From positions 1 to 64,000 of the forward strand of contig JAJEHX010000031.1 in the NCBI GenBank assembly GCA_022823465.1: 64,000 bases of DNA, read 5' to 3'. Position 1 is the first letter of the stretch; the number at the start of each line of letters is the position of its first letter. The notes beneath the pieces are model-generated. The model was not told the origin of the DNA. It made no database searches and saw only the letters and a program-made list of their open reading frames with translations. A program made the translations under genes and the position numbers. Below are positions 10,421 to 18,776 of this stretch, piece by piece. This stretch comes from Candidatus Latescibacterota bacterium (GTDB lineage Bacteria; JAAXHH01).

Positions 10421-11388
10421 AGGTCGATCCGGTACAGGGGGTCGAGTCCCCGGGCGATCCGGTCCGTGTTCTCCGCGGCCGCGGCGGCCCTGCGTCGGGC
10501 GGTGCCGTCCGTAACGCCCGCGATATGCGGCGTGGCAACCACGTTGGGCAACCGGTATACGGGCAGCGTCGGGTCCGGCGGTTCCTGGGCGAACACGTCC
10601 AGGCCGGCGCCGCCGATCTTCCCGGATACGAGGGCGTCGTACAGGGCCGCTTCGTCCACCAGGGCGCCCCGCGCCACGTTGATGATGCTTGCCGTCGGCT
10701 TCATGCGCGCCAGTTGCCGCCCGTCGATAATGTGGCGGGTTTCGTCGTTCAGGTGCAGGTGCAGAGAGAGGAAGTCGCTCTCCGCCACGACCCGGTCGAG
10801 GTCGTCCGGAGTTCCCATGAAATCCGGCTGAATGTCGCCTAGCACTTCGGACTCGATCTCACGGACGTCGATGCCCATGATCCGCATGCCGAAGGGCTTC
10901 GCCCGCCAGGCCAGGGCCTGACCGCTCGCGCCGAATCCGATGATGCCCAGGGTCCTGTTCTCCAATTCGTAACCGAGCGGATCGTAGAAACGGCCCGCGT
11001 CAAAGTTGTCCGCCGCTTCCTGGTAGCGCCGCGACAGCATGATAATGAACATCATGGCCGTTTCGGCCAGGGCGACGTCGCTGAACAGTCCGGGCGTATT
11101 GGCCGTCGGGATGCCCTTCGTCTTGATATAGGCCAGGTCGAAGTGGTCGAAGCCCGTCCCCACGATCTGCCACAGCCGGCAGTCGGCCGCCGCGTCCATC
11201 ATCTCCCGCGTGCCCACGCTTCCGCCCTGGTCGATCACCACGTCCATGCCGGCGAACTGAGGCGCCAGGGGCCGGTCGTCGTCGAGCTCGGCCAGATTGT
11301 GCCGGTCCCCGATGGCCGCCTTGATGTTCTCGCACCAGGGGGTGTACAGGCGGCGCATGGGCAACAGAATGACGTTGAGTCGTTCCAT
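10417..11388 (-). CDS. D-isomer-specific 2-hydroxyacid dehydrogenase
   Basis: A 323-residue NAD(P)-dependent dehydrogenase. The Rossmann motif is GIIGFGASGQALA in mid-protein, and the catalytic triad is recognisable as Arg in NVARGALVDE, Glu in FAQEPPDP and His in TPHIAGVT. The start is the ATG at 11388 (MERLNVILLP). The stop overlaps the GTG start of the ThDP enzyme by four bases, so the pair is translationally coupled. The family interconverts 2-oxo and 2-hydroxyacids; glycerate, phosphoglycerate-like or aromatic lactate substrates are all possible. A PhyH oxygenase gene lies 33 nt upstream on the same strand. Confidence 0.92.
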   Translation of the reverse strand: MERLNVILLPMRRLYTPWCENIKAAIGDRHNLAELDDDRPLAPQFAGMDVVIDQGGSVGTREMMDAAADCRLWQIVGTGFDHFDLAYIKTKGIPTANTPGLFSDVALAETAMMFIIMLSRRYQEAADNFDAGRFYDPLGYELENRTLGIIGFGASGQALAWRAKPFGMRIMGIDVREIESEVLGDIQPDFMGTPDDLDRVVAESDFLSLHLHLNDETRHIIDGRQLARMKPTASIINVARGALVDEAALYDALVSGKIGGAGLDVFAQEPPDPTLPVYRLPNVVATPHIAGVTDGTARRRAAAAAENTDRIARGLDPLYRIDL

Positions 11389-11421
11389 GGGGATCCTTGG
11401 GCTGGTCGGCCTCGTTTGGGG

Positions 11422-12198
11422 TCAGACCTGTTGAAGGTCTACCGGTGTCGTGTCCTGCACGTCGGTGCGGAACACCCAGGTGCCTTCCTTCACGTAGTGG
11501 ACGGCGAAGGCCAGGCGGGGCCGGGTATGGGACCGGTTGGCATAGGATCCGTGCACCGTCCTGCTGGTAAAGAAGACGCCGCTCCCGCACGGAACCGTCA
11601 GCCGGACGAGGTCCTCTTCCCCGATGCCCACGACGTCGAAGGAGTAGAGTTCCTCGGTCCATTCGCGGCCGTCGGGCGACCGCATGCCGTATTCGGTTAC
11701 CCAGCTGGTGTGCTCCGGGTTGGTGTTCAGGGTCGTTTCCCGCAAGTCGTCTTTGTGGCTGCCTGGCGCAACGCACAGTCCGCCGTTCTCCGGATCCGTA
11801 TCGCTCATGGCGATCCAGCAGGCCATCAGCGTGTCGGGCTCGTTGGGCAGGTAGTGGGAGTCCTGGTGAAGCGATATGCCGGCTCCTCCCAGTTGCTCAT
11901 CCGGTTTGGCCGGTTCCTTGGCCATGTACATGGTCTGCACGATACAGGGCCGGCCGCCCAGGATTTGGGCAGCGACGCCGGCGACGTTGGGATGGTGGGC
12001 CAGCTCGCGCCAGTAGGGGTCGGACAGGTGGGTTCGAAGGCCCTGCCGCAGCGACTCGGCTTCCGGGTCGGCCTGGTGCCGCAGGAACGCTTCCACCTCA
12101 TCCGCCGTCAGCAGGTCGGGGACGACGAGATAGCCCTCCGTGTGGAACCGGCCGATCTGTGCGTCGGTAAGCTGAATCGGTGACGATTTCTGCGGCAT
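11422..12198 (-). CDS. Phytanoyl-CoA dioxygenase (PhyH) family protein
   Basis: A 258-residue Fe(II)/2-oxoglutarate oxygenase. HxD is seen in SLHQDSHYLP and the distal His in RTVHGSYANRS, followed by Arg residues suited to 2-oxoglutarate binding (TRPRLAFAVHY). PENGGLCVAPGSHK is the typical PhyH loop. Start at ATG 12198 (MPQKSSPIQL) is preferred because AAGGA lies about 9 nt upstream, whereas the in-frame ATG at 12231 has no ribosome-binding site. It leads the group 2-hydroxyacid dehydrogenase, ThDP enzyme, ATPase, hpaGED on the minus strand and may start that transcript, since 148 bp separate it from the next gene upstream. Substrate unknown. Confidence 0.9.
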   Translation of the reverse strand: MPQKSSPIQLTDAQIGRFHTEGYLVVPDLLTADEVEAFLRHQADPEAESLRQGLRTHLSDPYWRELAHHPNVAGVAAQILGGRPCIVQTMYMAKEPAKPDEQLGGAGISLHQDSHYLPNEPDTLMACWIAMSDTDPENGGLCVAPGSHKDDLRETTLNTNPEHTSWVTEYGMRSPDGREWTEELYSFDVVGIGEEDLVRLTVPCGSGVFFTSRTVHGSYANRSHTRPRLAFAVHYVKEGTWVFRTDVQDTTPVDLQQV

Positions 12199-12346
12199 GC
12201 CTGGTGTTCCTTCGTTCGCATGGAACGGCATAAAGGGCTCGTGACGCGGCCCAAAATGTGCCGGGAAACAATCAATATAAGAAAAGGGCCCGGTGGAGAC
12301 CGGTCAAGGAGTATGTCCAACGCGGACATTCGCCAAACAACCGGCG

Positions 12347-13360
12347 CTACAACTGGTTGAGGAGCATCAGTTCGCCGGGGAAAGGATGCAGGTAGGTCTG
12401 GTCTTTCAGGTAGGTGATATCGAATTCCCTGACGTAGTGCCGCAGCATGACGACGGGGACGATCAGGGGCAGCAGTTCCTCGCGGTACTTCTGAATCATG
12501 CGGGTCAGTTCACGGCGCGTCCGGCTGTCGAGCCGGTCGGACACGTAGCCCGCCATGTGCTGCAGCACGTTGGTGTGATTCCGCCGGGAAGGCGTTCGTT
12601 TCATGACCCGGTTGAATTCGTCAAGGTAGGCGTCGGCCAGTTCGAGGGTGGTGGCATAGCGCTCCGGTCTGGCCAGCAACCGCCCGAGCCGCCGCGTGCC
12701 TTCCTGGCTGTGGGCCATGAGGAGGTACTTGTAGGCCCTGTGGTAACCCATCAGCGACTCCCGGGTCAGACCCGACGACACCAGCTGCAGCCAGCGGTAA
12801 CAGGCGAAGACCCGGCTGATGAAGTTCTCCCGGACCCGGCCATTGTTCAGCCTCTGCTCTTCCTCCACAGGCAGATGGGGCAAGGCTTCCATCAACCGCC
12901 GGGCGAATATGCCGCGCCCGTTCCTGAGGGCGGCGCCCTCAGGCTGGACCACGGGTACCCGTTCCATGCCGCAGGAGGGGGACCGGCTTTTAAGGATGTA
13001 TCCGCTGAGTTTCGCCTGCTCGAGGGTCTGCACGCGCTGCCGGGCAAACCAGTCCATCCTGTCGGTCTGGTCGACGCCTGCTTTCGTCAGCATCCGGATA
13101 TCGCCGTCTACCCGCGTCAGCTGCACGGTCTCCCGCGGGGTACCCATGCCCGCTTCCACTTCCGGGCAGACCGGGACCCATTCCACGTACCGGCCGACTA
13201 CGTCCACCAGGTAATCGTCGCGCTTGTGCCCGCCGTCGTAGCGGACCCGCTCGCCGAGCAGGCAGGACGAGATGCCGATGCGTACGGGCAGTTCGGCCCG
13301 GTGGATGTCCATCAGATGTGCGTCGCGCTCGGGCGCCCCGCTGAATACTGTTTCGCTCAT
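12347..13360 (-). CDS. DUF523 (TudS-like) and DUF1722 (YbgA-like) fusion protein
   Basis: A 337-residue two-domain protein. The N-terminal half is DUF523, the 2-thiouracil desulfurase TudS family, with Cys residues in ISSCLLGERVRYDG (C33), VPVCPEVEAGMG and SRSPSCGM that in TudS bind a [4Fe-4S] cluster. The C-terminal half is DUF1722 (YbgA-like), helical and rich in Arg/Leu, with a long helix near LARPERYATTLELADAYLDEF. The fusion is common in Gram-negative bacteria. Desulfuration of thiolated bases is established for TudS; the role of the YbgA domain is unknown. The start is the ATG at 13360. It lies 60 nt after a frameshifted PhyH gene and has no evident link to the catabolic genes. Confidence 0.88.
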   Translation of the reverse strand: MSETVFSGAPERDAHLMDIHRAELPVRIGISSCLLGERVRYDGGHKRDDYLVDVVGRYVEWVPVCPEVEAGMGTPRETVQLTRVDGDIRMLTKAGVDQTDRMDWFARQRVQTLEQAKLSGYILKSRSPSCGMERVPVVQPEGAALRNGRGIFARRLMEALPHLPVEEEQRLNNGRVRENFISRVFACYRWLQLVSSGLTRESLMGYHRAYKYLLMAHSQEGTRRLGRLLARPERYATTLELADAYLDEFNRVMKRTPSRRNHTNVLQHMAGYVSDRLDSRTRRELTRMIQKYREELLPLIVPVVMLRHYVREFDITYLKDQTYLHPFPGELMLLNQL

Positions 13361-13397
13361 GATTCGTCCGCTATGCCCTGCTCAATGCCGTTTTCGC

Positions 13398-13443
13398 TCA
13401 TGGAAGACGCTCATCCACATTCATGGAAGGCACTCATCCATAT
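13398..13443. repeat. 23-bp tandem duplication after a PhyH gene
   Basis: Two copies (13398-13420 and 13421-13443) of a 23-bp unit beginning TCATGGAAG on the plus strand, three mismatches between them. The second copy ends 3 bp before the stop of the frame-restored PhyH gene (13447-13449). On the minus strand each copy contains an ATGA. Confidence 0.88.
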
Positions 13444-14194
13444 GCGCTACCACCGGTCGATTGCGCCGAGCAGCAGTTTCTGTTCCTTCGTTCCGTTCTC
13501 CCGCATGGCCGTCACCCGGGGGCCGTCGAAGGGTTCCCGGGACTTCATCCAGGCGTTCTGGTAGCACATCAGGCAGACTCTGCGGTTCCGTTCCGAACTG
13601 GTTTGCGGCCCCGCGGTGAAAGAGCCAGCCGTCGAACATGACCGCCTGTCCCGGCCTGGCCAGCACGTGCTTCTCGTCCGGAAACCGGGCATGCGTCTCA
13701 GGCGGTTTGAAGGGCGCCCGGTGGCTGCCCGGGACGATAACGATGGGTCCGTTCTCCATGGTCAACTGGTCGAGGTAGTACCCGCAGTTGATCTGTCCCG
13801 GTTCATTGCCGTAGGGCGGCGGCTCCGGGTCCTTGGGCCAGGGTATGTCCCGGTGCCAGTTCTGGTCGGGTTCGCCGGGTTTCGTTACCCGGGCCGTCGC
13901 GCTGTGAAGCTGGACGCAGTTGCCCAGGATGGCCTTCATGCGGTCCAGGACGGGCGGATGGTCGAGCAGGAAGGCGAACCGGTCGTCTTCTTCCAGGAGT
14001 TGGTGCGTAAACGTCTCGCCACGCCGGACGAAGGTCTCGTCAAGTGCGCCTCTGAGCGTTTCGACCTGTTGAACGTTCAGGGCGTCTTCGACGACGAGAT
14101 AGCCCCATTTCCGGAAGAAGGCCGTCTCTCGTTCCAGTTCGGGGGTCAGGTCCGGGTTCATCCGCGGCCCCACGATTTCAGCGTCGTATCCCAT
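13421..14194 (-). CDS. Phytanoyl-CoA dioxygenase (PhyH) family protein, probably frameshifted
   Basis: Residues homologous to PhyH run from MGYDAEIVG (ATG 14194) through HxD in NWHRDIPW and the distal His in LFHRGAAN. Just after this His the frame breaks, at about 13600. In the current frame the tail is unrelated Arg/Glu/Pro-rich sequence to 13421. In the next frame there is a natural PhyH ending, RNRRVCLMCYQNAW then EQKLLLGAIDRW, stopping at 13447. Removing one base from the GG at 13600-13601 restores GAANSSERNRRV, which fits the family (N.S..RR). This is either a sequencing/assembly error or a disabled gene: the conserved Arg that binds 2-oxoglutarate would be lost. The start at 14194 is chosen because the ATG at 14251 has non-homologous sequence after it. 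Confidence 0.8.
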   Translation of the reverse strand: MGYDAEIVGPRMNPDLTPELERETAFFRKWGYLVVEDALNVQQVETLRGALDETFVRRGETFTHQLLEEDDRFAFLLDHPPVLDRMKAILGNCVQLHSATARVTKPGEPDQNWHRDIPWPKDPEPPPYGNEPGQINCGYYLDQLTMENGPIVIVPGSHRAPFKPPETHARFPDEKHVLARPGQAVMFDGWLFHRGAANQFGTEPQSLPDVLPERLDEVPGTLRRPPGDGHAGERNEGTETAARRNRPVVAHMDECLP

Positions 14195-14275
14195 GGTATT
14201 CCAGTTCGCCGCGACGCGGGTCTCATCGCGTTTTCTACGATAGAGAAGCAATCACACGATGCGTATTGCGCCTGT

Positions 14276-15400
14276 TTAGAAGAAGCCCAGGTCTTCACGG
14301 GCCGCGCGCCGGGCCGTATCCTCGTCCAGCGTCACGCCCAGGCCCGGCTTCGTGGGCAGGTCGATGTACCCGTTCTGTATCAGGTCTCTTTCCACCGTCA
14401 GTGTATTCCACATCTCGTCGTCCAGGTGATGGAATTCCAGCACCTGGAAGTTGGGCGCCGCCGCGCACAGGTGGCAGACGGCCACCGTGCCGATGGGTCC
14501 GCAGATGTTGTGCGGCGACAGGGGGATGTAGTACATGTCGGCCAGGTCGGCGATCTTCCGCCCTTCGAGCAGGCCTCCCGCCTTCGCGTGATCGGGTGAG
14601 ATAATGTCCGCGGCCTGCGCCTCGATGAGCTCCCGGAATCCGTGGCGCGTATAGAAGTTCTCCCCGGTGCAGATGGGAACGCGCGTGGCCTGGGTGACCT
14701 TTGCCATGGCCTCGATGTTCTCCGGCGGCACCGGGTCTTCCAGCCACATCAGGTTGAGATCCTCGATGGCGTACGCCACCTTGAGTATATCCACCGGCGC
14801 GTAGTTCCAGTGGGCGTCGATCAGTAGGTCGGTGTTGGGATCCAGGGCCTCCCTCAAGGCGGTGATGACATCGACGAAGTAGGCCACGTCGTGGTTGCTT
14901 ATGGTCCGGTTGTACGGGTCCCGCCGGGAAGGCTGGGGATCGATATCGAACTTGATGGCGTCGAAGCCCCGGGCTTCCACGGCCCTGGCCTTCTCCGCGT
15001 AGGCTTCCGGCGTTTCTTCGTCCCCCGCGTGACAGTCGTTGTATATGCGGATGCGGTCTCTGAATTTCCCGCCGAGCAGTTGCCAGATGGGCACGCCGCA
15101 GGCCTGTCCCGTGATGTCCCAGAGCGCCATTTCGATTCCGCTGATGGCGCTCATGACCGCGCCCTGGTAGAAACCGGAAGCGGACATGGAACCCATCATA
15201 TCATGAAACAGCCTGTCCACGTTGCGCGGGTCCTTGCCGATGAGCGCCCGTTCGACGAGCCTCGGGTCGGTGGCGATCTGGTGGACCCCCGCGCCGTGAT
15301 ACGCTTCTCCGATGCCGACCAGTCCCTCGTCGGTCTTCACCTTGACCAGCACCCAGGGAATAGGCTGGAGCAGTACGGCCCCCACGTGTGTGATTTTCAT
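14276..15400 (-). CDS. Mandelate racemase/muconate lactonizing enzyme family protein (sugar acid dehydratase-like)
   Basis: A 374-residue enolase-superfamily enzyme. The (beta/alpha)7-beta barrel residues are visible: K150 (FDAIKFDID), Mg ligands D195 (LIDAHWNY), E221 (WLEDPVPP) and E247 (CTGENFY), D270 and catalytic H297 (LSPHNICGP). H197 after D195 and the Asp-His dyad resemble galactonate dehydratase and other acid-sugar dehydratases. It probably abstracts a proton alpha to a carboxylate and eliminates water; the sugar acid cannot be named. The start is the ATG at 15400 (MKITHVGAVLL). It ends 81 nt before the PhyH gene and follows a small P-loop-like gene; a second enolase-superfamily gene lies just upstream. 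Confidence 0.92.
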   Translation of the reverse strand: MKITHVGAVLLQPIPWVLVKVKTDEGLVGIGEAYHGAGVHQIATDPRLVERALIGKDPRNVDRLFHDMMGSMSASGFYQGAVMSAISGIEMALWDITGQACGVPIWQLLGGKFRDRIRIYNDCHAGDEETPEAYAEKARAVEARGFDAIKFDIDPQPSRRDPYNRTISNHDVAYFVDVITALREALDPNTDLLIDAHWNYAPVDILKVAYAIEDLNLMWLEDPVPPENIEAMAKVTQATRVPICTGENFYTRHGFRELIEAQAADIISPDHAKAGGLLEGRKIADLADMYYIPLSPHNICGPIGTVAVCHLCAAAPNFQVLEFHHLDDEMWNTLTVERDLIQNGYIDLPTKPGLGVTLDEDTARRAAREDLGFF

Positions 15401-15441
15401 TTCGGCTCCTTGACTCCGGACGTTATGTCAGCTTATCGTTC

Positions 15442-15497
15442 CGCGCTTCCAATCACCGCATCCAGCCAGCGCGCTCCGATCACTGCATCCTGGTCAG
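15442..15497. repeat. ~28-bp degenerate tandem repeat spanning a stop codon
   Basis: Two copies (15442-15469, 15470-15497) beginning CGCGCT, with a third partial copy after. The stop codon of the 15480..16091 gene (15480-15482) lies inside the second copy, so the array covers the last five codons and the next 38 bases. Copies differ by a one-base indel and a few substitutions. Confidence 0.75.
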
Positions 15498-16091
15498 CGC
15501 GTCCCGGGCATTCAGGTAGGGGACGGACCGCGCCAGGAACGTGTCCAGCAGTCCCTCGGGCGTCAAATCGGACGTGTCTATGGCGAACTTCCGGTGTATC
15601 CAGGACTGCGCGACTTCCTCTTCGAACCGTTCCAGGATGCTCTCCACGTCCTCCGCCAGAACGAGCTGACGGGGATGGGGCGCCGTCTCCATACGACGCC
15701 GAATGACTTCCGGCCGGGCGTGGAGATGGACCAGGATCGCGTCGTCGGGCATGTCCGGCTCGTATTCGCGCACCGCGATGTTGATCCCCGGGTAATAGTA
15801 CCGGGGGCCGTAGACCATTTCCTCGATATGAAATCCGCCGAGGAGGATGTGATCGAACTTGTGCATCAGGCGGACGTGGTACACGATCTGGAACCGTTGA
15901 AACCGCTCCTTGATGGCCGGCAACATGTCGATAAATCCCTGCTGCTCCTCCTCGTCCAGGTGATAGGCGTCCGGTATGGTGAAGTGATCGTCGAGGTGGT
16001 GATGTACGCCCCGTTCATTGCCCCAGGCATAGAGGCCGTCGATCAGTGTAGTAACGCCGGAATATTCGCAGCCCACGGCGATCAAGCGCAT
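15480..16091 (-). CDS. P-loop-like protein lacking the Walker A lysine (nucleotide kinase-like fold), unknown function
   Basis: A 203-residue protein beginning MRLIAVGCEYSGVTTL, which has the shape of a P-loop (GxxxxGxT) but with Val where the phosphate-binding Lys should be. A DDHFTIPDAYH segment and a VHLHARPEVIRRRM block follow, the latter like the LID/Arg region of thymidylate- or deoxynucleoside-kinase-type proteins. No membrane segment. The start ATG at 16091 gives the P-loop at the very N-terminus, as in small kinases. It lies between two enolase-superfamily genes on the same strand (31 nt after the upstream one). Its sequence is confidently coding; activity as a kinase is doubtful because of the missing Lys. 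Confidence 0.75.
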   Translation of the reverse strand: MRLIAVGCEYSGVTTLIDGLYAWGNERGVHHHLDDHFTIPDAYHLDEEEQQGFIDMLPAIKERFQRFQIVYHVRLMHKFDHILLGGFHIEEMVYGPRYYYPGINIAVREYEPDMPDDAILVHLHARPEVIRRRMETAPHPRQLVLAEDVESILERFEEEVAQSWIHRKFAIDTSDLTPEGLLDTFLARSVPYLNARDALTRMQ

Positions 16092-16122
16092 GGACGCTCC
16101 TTTCGTGGTTCGGAATGACGTT

Positions 16123-17241
16123 TCAGTTCAATTCCTCGTGGCTTTGCGTGTACCGCTGCAGCGCGTCGTAATCCAGGTCGCAGCCCAGCCCCGGTTTCAT
16201 CGGCGTGGGGACGTATCCGTTCTCATAGGTTATGGGCTCGACGATGAGGTCGTCCTCCCGGGTCCACCCGCCCACGAAATCGGATGCCATGGTGCAGTTG
16301 GGCGCCGCGGCCGCGGCGTGGACGTAGGAAGTGTCGGCAATGCCCAGGTCGTTTCCCGATCCGTGCCAGCAAGGCAGCCCGGCGGCCGCCGCCGTGGCCG
16401 CGTTGCGCTGAAAACCGAACATGCTGCCGCCCAGGTTCACGCAGTCCACCACGCCCCGGCCCCCGTCGGCCTGCAGGGCTCGCACCACGCCGGGACCGTC
16501 TCCCAGATGCATGGCGAGGGGGAAGGGAATGGCCCGGTGTATTTCCTCGTAGCCCTCGATATCCGACTTCGGAATGGGATCCTCGAAGACCTCCACGTTC
16601 CCGAGCGGCTCGAGGCGCTCGGCCAGTTCGATGGTCTGCGCCGCGGTGTGGAACCGTTCGTTGGGGTCCACGGTAACCTTGAATTCGGAACCGCCCACGT
16701 CGTGCATGGCCTTCAGCCGTTCGTACATGGGCTCTTCGATCCGGCACTTGATCTTGACGCCCTTGAACCCGTGCCGCAACGCCCGTTCCACCGCCTTGCG
16801 GCCGTCCTCGGGCGTCTGATGTCCCATCCAGTAGTCGGCCCGGACGCGGTCCCGCACGGCGCCGCCGAGGAGCGTGTGCACGGGTACGCCCCTGACACGT
16901 CCCACCAGGTCCAGCACGGCCATCTCGCAGGCGTCGTAGGCCGGACCGGCGCCCACCGTCATGTCGTCGTCGGCCTTTTCAGCCTGGCGCCCGAAGATAT
17001 CCTGGAGCGCTATGGCCTCGGGGTCACGGCCGATCAGGCGATTCGCGCCTTCCCGGACCTCCTCGATGGGCATGCCCCGCCAGGTTTCCCCGATGCCGGA
17101 GAACTCGGTGTCCGTATCTACCCGGATGATGTGCTTGGGCACCAGGTCCCACCCGGACTTGTCGGTGTATATCGGACTGTGCACACGGCCCGGTATGATG
17201 GGCACGACTACGGTCCACACGGCGACGGATGTGATTTTCAT
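16123..17241 (-). CDS. Mandelate racemase/muconate lactonizing enzyme family protein
   Basis: A 372-residue enolase-superfamily enzyme. The KxK pair is K163/K165 (GVKIKCR), and Mg ligands are D192 (TVDPNERF) and E220 (VFEDPIP). The third acidic ligand is probably D248 in HLGDGP, where Glu is more usual. The barrel end has HGSGNDLGIADT. This pattern belongs to the muconate-cycloisomerase/racemase side rather than the His-Asp dehydratases, and differs from the neighbouring 14276..15400 enzyme. The N-terminal capping domain (MKITSVAVWTVVVP) supports the ATG at 17241. It lies 58 nt after a PhyH gene. Substrate unknown; an acid sugar or lactone is typical. Confidence 0.9.
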   Translation of the reverse strand: MKITSVAVWTVVVPIIPGRVHSPIYTDKSGWDLVPKHIIRVDTDTEFSGIGETWRGMPIEEVREGANRLIGRDPEAIALQDIFGRQAEKADDDMTVGAGPAYDACEMAVLDLVGRVRGVPVHTLLGGAVRDRVRADYWMGHQTPEDGRKAVERALRHGFKGVKIKCRIEEPMYERLKAMHDVGGSEFKVTVDPNERFHTAAQTIELAERLEPLGNVEVFEDPIPKSDIEGYEEIHRAIPFPLAMHLGDGPGVVRALQADGGRGVVDCVNLGGSMFGFQRNAATAAAAGLPCWHGSGNDLGIADTSYVHAAAAAPNCTMASDFVGGWTREDDLIVEPITYENGYVPTPMKPGLGCDLDYDALQRYTQSHEELN

Positions 17242-17274
17242 CGTGTTCTCCCGCTGGCGGAGGAAGCGGCGCGT

Positions 17275-17324
17275 TCAGTTGATACGCCACCCCGCCATGT
17301 CAGTTGATACGCCACCCCGCCATG
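17275..17324. repeat. Perfect 25-bp tandem duplication containing a stop codon
   Basis: Two identical 25-bp copies (17275-17299 and 17300-17324), plus-strand unit starting TCAGTTGATACGCC. The second copy encodes the last eight codons and stop (17300-17302) of the PhyH gene; the first copy repeats them downstream, including another TGA. No mismatches, so the event is recent or maintained. Confidence 0.93.
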
Positions 17325-18493
17325 AAGGTGTCCATGTTCAGGCTGGACGGCATTTCCTCGAAGTAGTAGTGCATGGGGTCCGACTGAAAACCCGGCACGT
17401 ACTGCATGGCTTCGGATTGTAGTTGTTTGTCCAGCGGGGCGAAGCGCCGCCAGAGGGTGTCCAGTTCCCCATCGGTAAACCGGGGCTTCAGGTCTTCGTC
17501 GTGCGAAATGTCGCTGCCGTAATGCCTTCGGACGGGATGGGCGCCGAACTTCATCTTGTACACGATCTTGGACAGGAGCACGACGCAAACGATCCGGCCG
17601 GCCTTTCCGGGATGCAGCGCGTCGACGCCTTCCCGGAAGGCGCATTCGTTCCGGTCGATGGCGGCACGGAAGATGGACTCGATCAGGTCGGACTCGTCGC
17701 CATACCTGTGTCTGATATCTTTGAAAACGGCCTGCTGATCAGCTGGAAGGCATTCGATGAAGGAAAGGTCTCTGAAGGTCCGGTTGACATAGGGGAAAAT
17801 CGGCCCGCCGTAGGACCGGTAACCCAGGTGGATGGTGCGCCGCGTCCTGGCGCTGTAGTTGCTCCCCCAGTGCAGGATCGTATTGGTATAGACCACCCCG
17901 TCGCCTGCGTTCAATTCGACCTGGACGCCTCCGGGCAGCGGCTCACGGGGATTCCGTTCCAGGCACTGGTTCTCTTCGTCGGTATTCCCCCTTCGGTGAC
18001 TCTTCGGCATGACCCATAGCACGTTGTCATCGTATAATGGGATGTTCCACTGGAGGTATCCGGGTGCGTTGTGCAGCAAGTCGTCCTGAAGTCCTCTCAG
18101 CGGCGCCTGGTCGATGGGATGGATGTCCCGGTGCCACGCCGCCGGTCCACGGTCCTCCACTGGATTGCACATGAAAAAGAAACCCGTGTTGCCCGCGGCC
18201 TCCGCGTTCATGATGCGCCGGCTGGCCCCCATGGTGTTGTCGTGGAGACAGAAGGCCATGGTATTGGCCGTGTCCTCGTCCACGAGGGACTCGAAATGCA
18301 GCCTGGGCTGGTGGCTGAGCTCCCATTGTCCTCCGGGCGGATCATTGGGCTTTCTTTCCTTGGCCCAGATTCCTTTCTGCCGTTCCACCATGCGCTCGAA
18401 GCTGTCCCTCAAGGGACCGAGCCAGTCAGGGGGAACCACCCCACGAAGCACAAGAAAACCGTCTTCGAACAGTTGCCGAGGATCGAAATGCAT
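17300..18493 (-). CDS. Phytanoyl-CoA dioxygenase (PhyH) family protein, long form
   Basis: A 397-residue PhyH protein, about 100 residues longer than the others here. The iron triad is H121/D123 (AAWHRDIHP) and H208 (TILHWGSNYS), with Arg residues at 216-219 (ARTRRTIHLGYR) for 2-oxoglutarate. VMPKSHRRGN is the PhyH loop. The C-terminal extension (residues 230-397) is unusual and contains a helical segment (KAGRIVCVVLLSKIVYKMKF). The start is the ATG at 18493; a sigma70-like promoter lies about 70 nt upstream, so this gene may head the whole minus-strand run. Its stop codon lies in a perfect 25-bp tandem duplication. Confidence 0.9.
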   Translation of the reverse strand: MHFDPRQLFEDGFLVLRGVVPPDWLGPLRDSFERMVERQKGIWAKERKPNDPPGGQWELSHQPRLHFESLVDEDTANTMAFCLHDNTMGASRRIMNAEAAGNTGFFFMCNPVEDRGPAAWHRDIHPIDQAPLRGLQDDLLHNAPGYLQWNIPLYDDNVLWVMPKSHRRGNTDEENQCLERNPREPLPGGVQVELNAGDGVVYTNTILHWGSNYSARTRRTIHLGYRSYGGPIFPYVNRTFRDLSFIECLPADQQAVFKDIRHRYGDESDLIESIFRAAIDRNECAFREGVDALHPGKAGRIVCVVLLSKIVYKMKFGAHPVRRHYGSDISHDEDLKPRFTDGELDTLWRRFAPLDKQLQSEAMQYVPGFQSDPMHYYFEEMPSSLNMDTFMAGWRIN

Positions 18494-18776
18494 GTAAGGA
18501 TTACCGTAAAAAGATGCGACGCGGGACGATGCCCGCGCCGTATATCCAGGATAATGTTCAATCTATACTGGCACATGGGAATGTCAAGGGCGGGAAGGCG
18601 TAGAAATGCCCTTTGTTTTTTCCGGACCCTCGGCAACCCGTTGCCACCGAGACGGAAGGGGATTTCGTCTTGCCCGTAGGCCGCCGGGAAATTAGATTAC
18701 GGGCCTGTGCTTCACGTTTGGCCACCGCCCGGACCTTATCCACGTACATCGATCTCCTTCATCCGAAAGCGTATCC
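18494..18776. other. Divergent intergenic region
   Basis: 283 bp between a minus-strand PhyH gene and the plus-strand isochorismatase-like gene. It holds a good minus-strand promoter (18560-18587). I see no clear plus-strand -35/-10 pair, no tRNA and no long inverted repeat. Confidence 0.6.
18560..18587 (-). promoter_or_regulatory. Sigma70-like promoter for the PhyH gene at 18493
   Basis: Minus strand: -35 TTGACA (18587-18582), 16-bp spacer, -10 TAGATT (18565-18560). It would give a leader of about 60 nt before the ATG at 18493. It is the only strong promoter seen upstream of the long minus-strand catabolic run. Confidence 0.5.

Noticed and set aside
8975-10831. A plus-strand open frame of about 620 codons
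   Set aside because: It is the complement of the ThDP enzyme and hydroxyacid dehydrogenase genes. Repetitive Gly/His/Arg composition and no motif.
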